Positions 1-15,000 of a DNA stretch of 64,000 nucleotides are shown here, in pieces. The first letter of the stretch is position 1, and every line of letters starts with the position of its first letter. Source of the stretch: Brugia malayi (taxonomy: Eukaryota; Nematoda; Chromadorea; Rhabditida; Onchocercidae); NCBI RefSeq assembly GCF_000002995.4, contig NW_025062479.1, positions 21,262,721 through 21,326,720 of the forward strand, in the 5' to 3' direction. The notes beneath the pieces were generated by a model. That model made no database searches and was not told the DNA's origin. It worked only from the letters and a program-made list of their open reading frames with translations. Both the position numbers and the translations under genes were made by a program.

Positions 1-3000
1 TTCCTTCCTTCAATGCCTGTTTCATTTGCAGATACAGTTGACTTCATCGACACTGAAGATTCAGGGATAGAGGACGATGTCATCGATAGACCAAGACCAA
101 GCAGCCCAGTGCCAGCTGATGGTGATACTGAAGCTTCCATATATGTCGTTTCTCCTTTTTCGCCCAATTTTTTGTATTCCTCCTCTTCTTCCTCTTCTTG
201 AATCCTTCCTTCAACGCCTGTTTCATTTGCAGATACAGTTGACTTCATCGACACTGAAGATTCAGGGATAGAGGACGATGTCATCGATAGACCAAGACCA
301 AGCAGCCCAGTGCCTGCTGATGGTGATACTGAAGCTTCCATATATGTCGTTTCTCCTTTTTCGCCCAATTTTTTGTATTCCTCCTCTTCTTCCTCTTCTT
401 GAATCCTTCCTTCAACGCCTGTTTCATTTGCAGATACAGTTGACTTCATCGACACTGAAGATTCAGGTGTAGAGAAGGGTGTCATCGATAGACCAAGACC
501 AAGCAGCCCAGTGCCTGCTGATGGTGATACTGAAGCTTCCATATATGTCGTTTCTCCTTTTTCGCCCAATTTTTTGTATTCCTCCTCTTCTTCCTCTTCT
601 TGAATCCTTCCTTCAACGCCTGTTTCATTTGCAGATACAGTTGACTTCATCGATACTGAAGATTCAGGTGTAGAGAAGGGTGTCATCGATAGACCAAGAC
701 CAAGCAGCCCAGTGCCTGCTGATGGTGATACTGAAGCTTCCATATATGTCGTTTCTCCTTTTTCGCCCAATTTTTTGTATTCCTCCTCTTCTTCCTCTTC
801 TTGAATTCTTCCTTCAATGCCTGTTTCATTTGCAGATACAGTTGACTTCATCGACACTGAAGATTCAGGGATAGAGGACGATGTCATCGATAGACCAAGA
901 CCAAGCAGCCCAGTGCCAGCTGATGGTGATACTGAAGCTTCCATATATGTCGTTTCTCCTTTTTCGCCCAATTTTTTGTATTCCTCCTCTTCTTCCTCTT
1001 CTTGAATCCTTCCTTCAACGCCTGTTTCATTTGCAGATACAGTTGACTTCATCGACACTGAAGATTCAGGTGATAGAGGACGATGTCATCGATAGACCAA
1101 GACCAAGCAGCCCAGTGCCTGCTGATGGTGATACTGAAGCTTCCATATATGTCGTTTCTCCTTTTTCGCCCAATTTTTTGTATTCCTCCTCTTCTTCCTC
1201 TTCTTGAATCCTTCCTTCAATGCCTGTTTCATTTGCAGATACAGTTGACTTCATCGACACTGAAGATTCAGGTGATAGAGGACGATGTCATCGATAGACC
1301 AAGACCAAGCAGCCCAGTGCCTGCTGATGGTGATACTGAAGCTTCCATATATGTCGTTTCTCCCTTTTCTCCCAATTTTTTGTATTCCTCCTCTTCTTCC
1401 TTCTTGAATTCTTTCCTCAATTCCTGTTTCATTTGCAGATACAGTTGACTTCATCGACACTGAAGATTCAGGATAGAGGACGATGTCATCGATAGACCAA
1501 GACCAAGCAGCCCAGTGCCTGCTGATGGTGATACTGAAGCTTCCATATATGTCGTTTCTCCTTTTTCGCCCAATTTTTTGTATTCCTCCTCTTCTTCCTC
1601 TTCTTGAATTCTTCCTTCAATGCCTGTTTCATTTGCAGATACAGTTGACTTCATCGACACTGAAGATTCAGGGATAGAGGACGATGTCATCGATAGACCA
1701 AGACCAAGCAGCCCAGTGCCAGCTGATGGTGATACTGAAGCTTCCATATATGTCGTTTCTCCTTTTTCGCCCAATTTTTTGTATTCCTCCTCTTCTTCCT
1801 CTTCTTGAATTCTTCCTTCAATGCCTGTTTCATTTGCAGATACAGTTGACTTCATCGACACTGAAGATTCAGGGATAGAGGACGATGTCATCGATAGACC
1901 AAGACCAAGCAGCCCAGTGCCAGCTGATGGTGATACTGAAGCTTCCATATATGTCGTTTCTCCTTTTTCGCCCAATTTTTTGTATTCCTCCTCTTCTTCC
2001 TCTTCTTGAATCCTTCCTTCAACGCCTGTTTCATTTGCAGATACAGTTGACTTCATCGATACTGAAGATTCAGGTGTAGAGAAGGGTGTCATCGATAGAC
2101 CAAGACCAAGCAGCCCAGTGCCTGCTGATGGTGATACTGAAGCTTCCATATATGTCGTTTCTCCCTTTTCTCCCAGTCTTTTCATTTCTTCTTCCTCCTC
2201 TTGAATTCTTTCCTCAATTCCTGTTTCATTTGCAGATACAGTTGACTTCATCGACACTGAAGATTCAGGGATAGAGGACGATGTCATCGATAGACCAAGA
2301 CCAGGCAGCCCAGTGCCAGCTGATGGTGATACTGAAGCTTCCATATATGTCGTTTCTCCTTTTTCGCCCAATTTTTTGTATTCCTCCTCTTCTTCCTCTT
2401 CTTGAATCCTTCCTTCAATGCCTGTTTCATTTGCAGATACAGTTGACTTCATCGACACTGAAGATTCAGGTATAGAGGACGATGTCATCGATAGACCAAG
2501 ACCAAGCAGCCCAGTGCCTGCTGATGGTGATACTGAAGCTTCCATATATGTCGTTTCTCCTTTTTCGCCCAATTTTTTGTATTCCTCCTCTTCTTCCTCT
2601 TCTTGAATCCTTCCTTCAACGCCTGTTTCATTTGCAGATACAGTTGACTTCATCGACACTGAAGATTCAGGTGTTGAGAAGGGTGTCATCGATAGACCAA
2701 GACCAGGCAGCCCAGTGCCAGCTGATGGTGATACTGAAGCTTCCATATATGTCGTTTCTCCTTTTTCGCCCAATTTTTTGTATTCCTCCTCTTCTTCCTC
2801 TTCTTGAATCCTTCCTTCAATGCCTGTTTCATTTGCAGATACAGTTGACTTCATCGATACTGAAGATTCAGGTGTTGAGAAGGGTGTCATCGATAGACCA
2901 AGACCAAGCAGCCCAGTACCAGCTGATGGTGATACTGGAGCTTCCATATATGTCGTTTCTCCTTTTTCGCCCAATTTTTTGTATTCCTCCTCTTCTTCCT

Positions 3001-6000
3001 CTTCTTGAATCCTTCCTTCAACGCCTGTTTCATTTGCAGATACAGTTGACTTCATCGACACTGAAGATTCAGGGATAGAGGACGATGTCATCGATAGACC
3101 AAGACCAAGCAGCCCAGTGCCAGCTGATGGTGATACTGAAGCTTCCATATATGTCGTTTCTCCCTTTTCTCCCAGTCTTTTCATTTCTTCTTCCTCCTCT
3201 TGAATTCTTTCCTCAATTCCTGTTTCATTTGCAGATACAGTTGACTTCATCGACACTGAAGATTCAGGGATAGAGGACGATGTCATCGATAGACCAAGAC
3301 CAAGCAGCCCAGTGCCTGCTGATGGTGATACTGAAGCTTCCATATATGTCGTTTCTCCTTTTTCGCCCAATTTTTTGTATTCCTCCTCTTCTTCCTCTTC
3401 TTGAATCCTTCCTTCAACGCCTGTTTCATTTGCAGATACAGTTGACTTCATCGATACTGAAGATTCAGGTGTTGAGAAGGGTGTCATCGATAGACCAAGA
3501 CCATGCAGCCCAGTGCCTGCTGATGGTGATACTGAAGCTTCCATATATGTCGTTTCTCCCTTTTCTCCCAGTCTTTTCATTTCTTCTTCCTCCTCTTGAA
3601 TTCTTTCCTCAATTCCTGTTTCATTTGCAGATACAGTTGACTTCATCGACACTGAAGATTCAGGGATAGAGGACGATGTCATCGATAGACCAAGACCAAG
3701 CAGCCCAGTGCCTGCTGATGGTGATACTGAAGCTTCCATATATGTCGTTTCTCCCTTTTCTCCCAGTCTTTTCATTTCTTCTTCCTCCTCTTGAATTCTT
3801 TCCTCAATTCCTGTTTCATTTGCAGATACAGTTGACTTCATCGACACTGAAGATTCAGGGATAGAGGACGATGTCATCGATAGACCAAGACCAGGCAGCC
3901 CAGTGCCAGCTGATGGTGATACTGAAGCTTCCATATATGTCGTTTCTCCTTTTTCGCCCAATTTTTTGTATTCCTCCTCTTCTTCCTCTTCTTGAATCCT
4001 TCCTTCAATGCCTGTCTCATTTGCAGATACAGTTGACTTCATCGACACTGAAGATTCAGGTATAGAGGACGATGTCATCGATAGACCAAGACCAAGCAGC
4101 CCAGTGCCTGCTGATGGTGATACTGAAGCTTCCATATATGTCGTTTCTCCCTTTTCTCCCAGTCTTTTCATTTCTTCTTCCTCCTCTTGAATTCTTTCCT
4201 CAATTCCTGTTTCATTTGCAGATACAGTTGACTTCATCGACACTGAAGATTCAGGGATAGAGGACGATGTCATCGATAGACCAAGACCAGGCAGCCCAGT
4301 GCCAGCTGATGGTGATACTGAAGCTTCCATATATGTCGTTTCTCCTTTTTCGCCCAATTTTTTGTATTCCTCCTCTTCTTCCTCTTCTTGAATTCTTCCT
4401 TCAATGCCTGTTTCATTTGCAGATACAGTTGACTTCATCGATACTGAAGATTCAGGTGTTGAGAAGGGTGTCATCGATAGACCAAGACCAAGCAGCCCAG
4501 TGCCTGCTGATGGTGATACTGAAGCTTCCATATATGTCGTTTCTCCCTTTTCTCCCAGTCTTTTCATTTCTTCTTCCTCCTCTTGAATTCTTTCCTCAAT
4601 TCCTGTTTCATTTGCAGATACAGTTGACTTCATCGACACTGAAGATTCAGGGATAGAGGACGATGTCATCGATAGACCAAGACCAAGCAGCCCAGTGCCT
4701 GCTGATGGTGATACTGAAGCTTCCATATATGTCGTTTCTCCCTTTTCTCCCAGTCTTTTCATTTCTTCTTCCTCCTCTTGAATTCTTTCCTCAATTCCTG
4801 TTTCATTTGCAGATACAGTTGACTTCATCGACACTGAAGATTCAGGGATAGAGGACGATGTCATCGATAGACCAAGACCAGGCAGCCCAGTGCCAGCTGA
4901 TGGTGATACTGAAGCTTCCATATATGTCGTTTCTCCTTTTTCGCCCAATTTTTTGTATTCCTCCTCTTCTTCCTCTTCTTGAATTCTTCCTTCAATGCCT
5001 GTTTCATTTGCAGATACAGTTGACTTCATCGATACTGAAGATTCAGGTGTTGAGAAGGGTGTCATCGATAGACCAAGACCAAGCAGCCCAGTGCCTGCTG
5101 ATGGTGATACTGAAGCTTCCATATATGTCGTTTCTCCCTTTTCTCCCAGTCTTTTCATTTCTTCTTCCTCCTCTTGAATTCTTTCCTCAATTCCTGTTTC
5201 ATTTGCAGATACAGTTGACTTCATCGAGACTGAAGATTCAGGGATAGAGGACGATGTCATCGATAGACCAAGACCAAGCGGCACAGTGCCAGCTGATGGT
5301 GATACTGGAGCTTCCATATATGTCGTTTCTCCTTTTTCGCCCAATTTTTTGTATTCCTCCTCTTCTTCCTCTTCTTGAATTCTTCCTTCAATGCCTGTTT
5401 CATTTGCAGATACAGTTGACTTCATCGATACTGAAGATTCAGGTGTTGAGAAGGGTGTCATCGATAGACCAAGACCAAGCAGCCCAGTGCCTGCTGATGG
5501 TGATACTGAAGCTTCCATATATGTCGTTTCTCCCTTTTCTCCCAGTCTTTTCATTTCTTCTTCCTCCTCTTGAATTCTTTCCTCAATTCCTGTTTCATTT
5601 GCAGATACAGTTGACTTCATCGACACTGAAGATTCAGGGATAGAGGACGATGTCATCGATAGACCAAGACCAAGCAGCCCAGTGCCAGCTGATGGTGATA
5701 CTGAAGCTTCCATATATGTCGTTTCTCCTTTTTCGCCCAATTTTTTGTATTCCTCCTCTTCTTCCTCTTCTTGAATTCTTCCTTCAATGCCTGTTTCATT
5801 TGCAGATACAGTTGACTTCATCGATACTGAAGATTCAGGTGTTGAGAAGGGTGTCATCGATAGACCAAGACCAAGCAGCCCAGTGCCTGCTGATGGTGAT
5901 ACTGAAGCTTCCATATATGTCGTTTCTCCCTTTTCTCCCAGTCTTTTCATTTCTTCTTCCTCCTCTTGAATTCTTTCCTCAATTCCTGTTTCATTTGCAG

Positions 6001-9000
6001 ATACAGTTGACTTCATCGACACTGAAGATTCAGGGATAGAGGACGATGTCATCGATAGACCAAGACCAGGCAGCCCAGTGCCAGCTGATGGTGATACTGA
6101 AGCTTCCACATATGTCGTTTCTCCTTTTTCGCCCAATTTTTTGTATTCCTCCTCTTCTTCCTCTTCTTGAATCCTTCCTTCAATGCCTGTCTCATTTGCA
6201 GATACAGTTGACTTCATCGACACTGAAGATTCAGGTATAGAGGACGATGTCATCGATAGACCAAGACCAAGCAGCCCAGTGCCTGCTGATGGTGATACTG
6301 AAGCTTCCATATATGTCGTTTCTCCTTTTTCGCCCAATTTTTTGTATTCCTCCTCTTCTTCCTCTTCTTGAATCCTTCCTTCAACGCCTGTTTCATTTGC
6401 AGATACAGTTGACTTCATCGACACTGAAGATTCAGGTGTTGAGAAGGGTGTCATCGATAGACCAAGACCAAGCAGCCCGGTACCAGCTGATGGTGATACT
6501 GAAGCTTCCATATATGTCGTTTCTCCCTTTTCTCCCAGTCTTTTCATTTCTTCTTCCTCCTCTTGAATTCTTTCCTCAATTCCTGTTTCATTTGCAGATA
6601 CAGTTGACTTCATCGACACTGAAGATTCAGGGATAGAGGACGATGTCATCGATAGACCAAGACCAGGCAGCCCAGTGCCAGCTGATGGTGATACTGAAGC
6701 TTCCATATATGTCGTTTCTCCTTTTTCGCCCAATTTTTTGTATTCCTCCTCTTCTTCCTCTTCTTGAATCCTTCCTTCAATGCCTGTCTCATTTGCAGAT
6801 ACAGTTGACTTCATCGACACTGAAGATTCAGGTATAGAGGACGATGTCATCGATAGACCAAGACCAAGCAGCCCAGTGCCTGCTGATGGTGATACTGAAG
6901 CTTCCATATATGTCGTTTCTCCTTTTTCGCCCAATTTTTTGTATTCCTCCTCTTCTTCCTCTTCTTGAATCCTTCCTTCAACGCCTGTTTCATTTGCAGA
7001 TACAGTTGACTTCATCGACACTGAAGATTCAGGTATAGAGGACGATGTCATCGATAGACCAAGACCAAGCAGCCCAGTGCCTGCTGATGGTGATACTGAA
7101 GCTTCCATATATGTCGTTTCTCCTTTTTCGCCCAATTTTTTGTATTCCTCCTCTTCTTCCTCTTCTTGAATTCTTCCTTCAATGCCTGTTTCATTTGCAG
7201 ATACAGTTGACTTCATCGACACTGAAGATTCAGGTATAGAGGACGATGTCATCGATAGACCAAGACCAAGCAGCCCAGTGCCTGCTGATGGTGATACTGA
7301 AGCTTCCATATATGTCGTTTCTCCCTTTTTCGCCCAATTTTTTGTATTCCTCCTCTTCTTCCTCTTCTTGAATTCTTCCTTCAACGCCTGTTTCATTTGC
7401 AGATACAGTTGACTTCATCGACACTGAAGATTCAGGGATAGAGGACGATGTCATCGATAGACCAAGACCAGGCAGCCCAGTGCCAGCTGATGGTGATACT
7501 GAAGCTTCCATATATGTCGTTTCTCCTTTTTCGCCCAATTTTTTGTATTCCTCCTCTTCTTCCTCTTCTTGAATCCTTCCTTCAACGCCTGTTTCATTTG
7601 CAGATGCAGTTGACTTCATCGACACTGAAGATTCAGGTATAGAGAAAGGTGTCATCGATAGACCAAGACCAAGCAGCCCAGTGCCTGCTGATGGTGATAC
7701 TGAAGCTTCCATATATGTCGTTTCTCCTTTTTCGCCCAATTTTTTGTATTCCTCCTCTTCTTCCTCTTCTTGAATCCTTCCTTCAACGCCTGTTTCATTT
7801 GCAGATACAGTTGACTTCATCGACACTGAAGATTCCGGTTTAGAGAACGGTGTCATCGATAGACCAAGACCAAGCAGCCCGGTACCAGCTGATGGTGATA
7901 CTGAAGCTTCCATATATGTCGTTTCTCCTTTTTCGCCCAATTTTTTGTATTCCTCCTCTTCTTCCTCTTCTTGAATCCTTCCTTCAACGCCTGTTTCATT
8001 TGCAGATACAGTTGACTTCATCGACGCTGAAGATTCAGGTATAGAGAAGGGTGTCATCGATAGACCAAGACCAGGCAGCCCAGTTCCGGCTGATGGTGAT
8101 ACTGAAGCTTCCATATATGTCGTTTCTCCTTTTTCGCCCAATTTTTTGTATTCCTCCTCTTCTTCCTCTTCTTGAATCCTTCCTTCAACGCCTGTTTCAT
8201 TTGCAGATACAGTTGACTTCATCGACACTGAAGATTCAGGTGTTGAGAAGGGTGTCATCGATAGACCAAGACCAAGCAGCCCAGTGCCTGCTGATGGTGA
8301 TACTGAAGCTTCCATATATGTCGTTTCTCCTTTTTCGCCCAATTTTTTGTATTCCTCCTCTTCTTCCTCTTCTTGAATCCTTCCTTCAACGCCTGTTTCA
8401 TTTGCAGATACAGTTGACTTCATCGATACTGAAGATTCAGGTGTAGAGAAGGGTGTCATCGATAGACCAAGACCAAGCAGCCCAGTGCCTGCTGATGGTG
8501 ATACTGAAGCTTCCATATATGTCGTTTCTCCCTTTTCTCCCAGTCTTTTCATTTCTTCTTCCTCCTCTTGAATTCTTTCCCCAATTCCTGTTTCATTTGC
8601 AGATACAGTTGACTTCATCGACACTGAAGATTCAGGTATAGAGAAGGTGTCATCGATAGACCAAGACCAAGCAGCCCAGTGCCTGCTGATGGTGATACTG
8701 AAGCTTCCATATATGTCGTTTCTCCCTTTTCTCCCAGTCTTTTCATTTCTTCTTCCTCCTCTTGAATTCTTTCCTCAATTCCTGTTTCATTTGCAGATAC
8801 AGTTGACTTCATCGACACTGAAGATTCAGGGATAGAGGACGATGTCATCGATAGACCAAGACCAGGCAGCCCAGTGCCAGCTGATGGTGATACTGAAGCT
8901 TCCATATATGTCGTTTCTCCTTTTTCGCCCAATTTTTTGTATTCCTCCTCTTCTTCCTCTTCTTGAATCCTTCCTTCAATGCCTGTCTCATTTGCAGATA

Positions 9001-12000
9001 CAGTTGACTTCATCGACACTGAAGATTCAGGTATAGAGGACGATGTCATCGATAGACCAAGACCAAGCAGCCCAGTGCCTGCTGATGGTGATACTGAAGC
9101 TTCCATATATGTCGTTTCTCCTTTTTCGCCCAATTTTTTGTATTCCTCCTCTTCTTCCTCTTCTTGAATCCTTCCTTCAATTCCTGTTTCATTTGCAGAT
9201 ACAGTTGACTTCATCGATACTGAAGATTCAGGTGTAGAGAAGGGTGTCATCGATAGACCAAGACCAAGCAGCCCAGTGCCTGCTGATGGTGATACTGAAG
9301 CTTCCATATATGTCGTTTCTCCTTTTTCGCCCAATTTTTGTATTCCTCCTCTTCTTCCTCTTCTTGAATCCTTCCTTCAATTCCTGTTTCATTTGCAGAT
9401 ACAGTTGACTTCATCGACACTGAAGATTCAGGGATAGAGGACGATGTCATCGATAGACCAAGACCAAGCAGCCCAGTGCCAGCTGATGGTGATACTGAAG
9501 CTTCCATATATGTCGTTTCTCCTTTTTCGCCCAATTTTTTGTATTCCTCCTCTTCTTCCTCTTCTTGAATCCTTCCTTCAACGCCTGTTTCATTTGCAGA
9601 TACAGTTGACTTCATCGACACTGAAGATTCAGGTGTTAGAGAAGGGTGTCATCGATAGACCAAGACCAAGCAGCCCAGTGCCTGCTGATGGTGATACTGA
9701 AGCTTCCATATATGTCGTTTCTCCTTTTTCGCCCAATTTTTGTATTCTCTTCTTCCTCCTTCTTGAATTCTTTCCTCAACTCCTGTTTCATTTGCAGATA
9801 CAGTTGACTTCATCGACACTGAAGATTCGGATAGAGGACGATGTCATCGATAGACCAAGACCAGGCAGCCCAGTGCCAGCTGATGGTGATACTGAAGCTT
9901 CCATATATGTCGTTTCTCCTTTTTCGCCCAATTTTTTGTATTCCTCCTCTTCTTCCTCTTCTTGAATCCTTCCTTCAACGCCTGTTTCATTTGCAGATAC
10001 AGTTGACTTCATCGACACTGAAGATTCAGGGATAGAGGACGATGTCATCGATAGACCAAGACCAAGCAGCCCAGTGCCTGCTGATGGTGATACTGAAGCT
10101 TCCATATATGTCGTTTCTCCCTTTTTCGCCCAATTTTTGTCATTCTCTCTTCTTCCTCTTCTTGAATTCTTCCTTCAATTCCTGTTTCATTTGCAGATAC
10201 AGTTGACTTCATCGACACTGAAGATTCAGGTATAGAGACGATGTCATCGATAGACCAAGACCAAGCAGCCCAGTGCCTAGCTGATGGTGATACTGAAGCT
10301 TCCATATATGTCGTTTCTCCCTTTTCTGCCCAGTCTTTGTATTCCTCCTCTTCTTCCTCTTCTTGAATCCTTCCTTCAATTGCCTGTTTCATTTGCAGAT
10401 ACAGTTGACTTCATCGACACTGAAGATTCAGGGATAGAGGACGATGTCATCGATAGACCAAGACCAGGCAGCCCAGTGCCAGCTGATGGTGATACTGAAG
10501 CTTCCATATATGTCGTTTCTCCTTTTTCGCCCAATTTTTTGTATTCCTCCTCTTCTTCCTCTTCTTGAATCCTTCCTTCAACGCCTGTTTCATTTGCAGA
10601 TACAGTTGACTTCATCGACACTGAAGATTCAGGTGTTGAGAAGGGTGTCATCGATAGACCAAGACCAAGCAGCCCAGTGCCTGCTGATGGTGATACTGAA
10701 GCTTCCATATATGTCGTTTCTCCTTTTTCGCCCAATTTTTTGTATTCCTCCTCTTCTTCCTCTTCTTGAATCCTTCCTTCAACGCCTGTTTCATTTGCAG
10801 ATACAGTTGACTTCATCGACACTGAAGATTCAGGGATAGAGGACGATGTCATCGATAGACCAAGACCAAGCAGCCCAGTGCCTGCTGATGGTGATACTGA
10901 AGCTTCCATATATGTCGTTTCTCCTTTTCTCCCAGTCTTTTCATTTCTTCTTCCTCCTCTTGAATTCTTTCCTCAATTCCTGTTTCATTTGCAGATACAG
11001 TTGACTTCATCGACACTGAAGATTCAGGTGTAGAGAAGGGTGTCATCGATAGACCAAGACCAAGCAGCCCAGTGCCTGCTGATGGTGATACTGGAGCTTC
11101 CATATATGTCGTTTCTCCCTTTTCTCCCAGTCTTTTCATTTCTTCTTCCTCCTCTTGAATTCTTTCCTCAATTCCTGTTTCATTTGCAGATACAGTTGAC
11201 TTCATCGACACTGAAGATTCAGGGATAGAGGACGATGTCATCGATAGACCAAGACCAGGCAGCCCAGTGCCAGCTGATGGTGATACTGAAGCTTCCATAT
11301 ATGTCGTTTCTCCTTTTTCGCCCAATTTTTTGTATTCCTCCTCTTCTTCCTCTTCTTGAATCCTTCCTTCAATGCCTGTCTCATTTGCAGATACAGTTGA
11401 CTTCATCGACACTGAAGATTCAGGGTATAGAGGACGATGTCATCGATAGACCAAGACCAAGCAGCCCAGTGCCTGCTGATGGTGATACTGAAGCTTCCAT
11501 ATATGTCGTTTCTCCTTTTTCGCCCAATTTTTTGTATTCCTCCTCTTCTTCCTCTTCTTGAATCCTTCCTTCAACGCCTGTTTCATTTGCAGATACAGTT
11601 GACTTCATCGACACTGAAGATTCAGGGATAGAGGACGATGTCATCGATAGACCAAGACCAAGCAGCCCAGTGCCAGCTGATGGTGATACTGAAGCTTCCA
11701 TATATGTCGTTTCTCCCTTTTCTCCCAGTCTTTTCATTTCTTCTTCCTCCTCTTGAATTCTTTCCTCAATTCCTGTTTCATTTGCAGATACAGTTGACTT
11801 CATCGACACTGAAGATTCAGGGATAGAGGACGATGTCATCGATAGACCAAGACCAAGGCAGCCCAGTGCCAGCTGATGGTGATACTGAAGCTTCCATATA
11901 TGTCGTTTCTCCTTTTTCGCCCAATTTTTTGTATTCCTCCTCTTCTTCCTCTTCTTGAATTCTTCCTTCAATGCCTGTTTCATTTGCAGATACAGTTGAC

Positions 12001-15000
12001 TTCATCGACACTGAAGATTCAGGTGTTAGAGAAGGGTGTCATCGATAGACCAAGACCAAGCAGCCCAGTGCCTGCTGATGGTGATACTGAAGCTTCCATA
12101 TATGTCGTTTCTCCTTTTTCGCCCAATTTTTTGTATTCCTCCTCTTCTTCCTCTTCTTGAATCCTTCCTTCAATGCCTGTTTCATTTGCAGATACAGTTG
12201 ACTTCATCGACACTGAAGATTCAGGGATAGAGGACGATGTCATCGATAGACCAAGACCAAGCAGCCCAGTGCCAGCTGATGGTGATACTGAAGCTTCCAT
12301 ATATGTCGTTTCTCCTTTTTCGCCCAATTTTTTGTATTCCTCCTCTTCTTCCTCCTCTTGAATTCTTTCCTCAATTCCTGTTTCATTTGCAGATACAGTT
12401 GACTTCATCGACACTGAAGATTCAGGGATAGAGGACGATGTCATCGATAGACCAAGACCAAGCAGCCCAGTGCCAGCTGATGGTGATACTGAAGCTTCCA
12501 TATATGTCGTTTCTCCTTTTTCGCCCAATTTTTTGTATTCCTCCTCTTCTTCCTCTTCTTGAATTCTTCCTTCAATGCCTGTTTCATTTGCAGATACAGT
12601 TGACTTCATCGATACTGAAGATTCAGGGTATAGAGAAAGGTGTCATCGATAGACCAAGACCAAGCAGCCCAGTGCCTGCTGATGGTGATACTGGAGCTTC
12701 CATATATGTCGTTTCTCCCTTTTCTCCCGGTCTTTTCATTTCTTCTTCCTCCTCTTGAATTCTTTCCTCAATTCCTGTTTCATTTGCAGATACAGTTGAC
12801 TTCATCGACACTGAAGATTCAGGTGATAGAGGAACGATGTCATCGATAGACCAAGACCAGGCAGCCCAGTGCCAGCTGATGGTGATACTGAAGCTTCCAT
12901 ATATGTCGTTTCTCCTTTTTCGCCCAATTTTTTGTATTCCTCCTCTTCTTCCTCTTCTTGAATCCTTCCTTCAATTCCTGTTTCATTTGCAGATACAGTT
13001 GACTTCATCGACACTGAAGATTCGGTGATAGAGAAGGTGTCATCGATAGACCAAGACCAAGCAGCCCAGTGCCTGCTGATGGTGATACTGAAGCTTCCAT
13101 ATATGTCGTTTCTCCTTTTTCGCCCAATTTTTGTATTCCTCCTCTTCTTCCTCTTCGTGAATTCTTCCTTCAATTCCTGTTTCATTTGCAGATACAGTTG
13201 ACTTCATCGATCACTGAAGATTCAGGTGATAGAGGACGATGTCATCGATAGACCAAGACCAAGCAGCCCAGTGCCAGCTGATGGTGATACTGAAGCTTCC
13301 ATATATGTCGTTTCTCCTTTTTTGCCCAATTTTTTGTATTCCTCCTCTTCTTCCTCTTCTTGAATCCTTCCTTCAACGCCTGTTTCATTTGCAGATACAG
13401 TTGACTTCATCGACACTGAAGATTCAGGTGATAGAGAAGGTGTCATCGATAGACCAAGACCAAGCAGCCCAGTGCCTGCTGATGGTGATACTGAAGCTTC
13501 CATATATGTCGTTTCTCCTTTTTCGCCCAATTTTTTGTATTCCTCCTCTTCTTCCTCTTCTTGAATTCTTCCTTCAATGCCTGTTTCATTTGCAGATACA
13601 GTTGACTTCATCGACACTGAAGATTCAGGTGATAGAGAAGGTGTCATCGATAGACCAAGACCAAGCAGCCCAGTGCCTGCTGATGGTGATACTGGAAGCT
13701 TCCATATATGTCGTTTCTCCCTTTTCTCCCGGTCTTTTCATTTCTTCTTCCTCCTCTTGAATTCTTTCCTTCAATTCCTGTTTCATTTGCAGATACAGTT
13801 GACTTCATCGACACTGAAGATTCAGGTATAGAGGAAAGGTGTCATCGATAGACCAAGACCAAGCAGCCCAGTGCCTGCTGATGGTGATACTGAAGCTTCC
13901 ATATATGTCGTTTCTCCCTTTTCTCCCAGTCTTTTCATTTCTTCTTCCTCCTCTTGAATTCTTTCCTCAATTCCTGTTTCATTTGCAGATACAGTTGACT
14001 TCATCGACACTGAAGATTCAGGGATAGAGGACGATGTCATCGATAGACCAAGACCAGGCAGCCCAGTGCCAGCTGATGGTGATACTGAAGCTTCCATATA
14101 TGTCGTTTCTCCTTTTTCGCCCAATTTTTTGTATTCCTCCTCTTCTTCCTCTTCTTGAATCCTTCCTTCAACGCCTGTTTCATTTGCAGATACAGTTGAC
14201 TTCATCGACACTGAAGATTCAGGGATAGAGGACGATGTCATCGATAGACCAAGACCAAGCAGCCCAGTACCAGCTGATGGTGATACTGAAGCTTCCATAT
14301 ATGTCGTTTCTCCTTTTTCGCCCAATTTTTTGTATTCCTCCTCTTCTTCCTCTTCTTGAATTCTTCCTTCAATGCCTGTCTCATTTGCAGATACAGTTGA
14401 CTTCATCGATACTGAAGATTCAGGTATAGAGAAAGGTGTCATCGATAGACCAAGACCAAGCAGCCCAGTGCCTGCTGATGGTGATACTGGAGCTTCCATA
14501 TATGTCGTTTCTCCCTTTTCTCCCGGTCTTTTCATTTCTTCTTCCTCCTCTTGAATTCTTTCCTCAATTCCTGTTTCATTTGCAGATACAGTTGACTTCA
14601 TCGACACTGAAGATTCAGGTATAGAGAAAGGTGTCATCGATAGACCAAGACCAAGCAGCCCAGTGCCTGCTGATGGTGATACTGAAGCTTCCATATATGT
14701 CGTTTCTCCTTTTTCGCCCATTTTTTGTATTCCTCCTCTTCTTCCTCTCGTGAATTCTTCCTTCAATTCCTGTTTCATTTGCAGATACAGTTGACTTCAT
14801 CGATACTGAAGATTCAGGTGTAGAGAAGGGTGTCATCGATAGACCAAGACCAAGCAGCCCAGTGCCAGCTGATGGTGATACTGAAGCTTCCATATATGTC
14901 GTTTCTCCTTTTTTGCCCAATTTTTGTATTCCTCCTCTTCTTCCTCTTCTTGAATCCTTCCTTCAACGCCTGTTTCATTTGCAGATACAGTTGACTTCAT

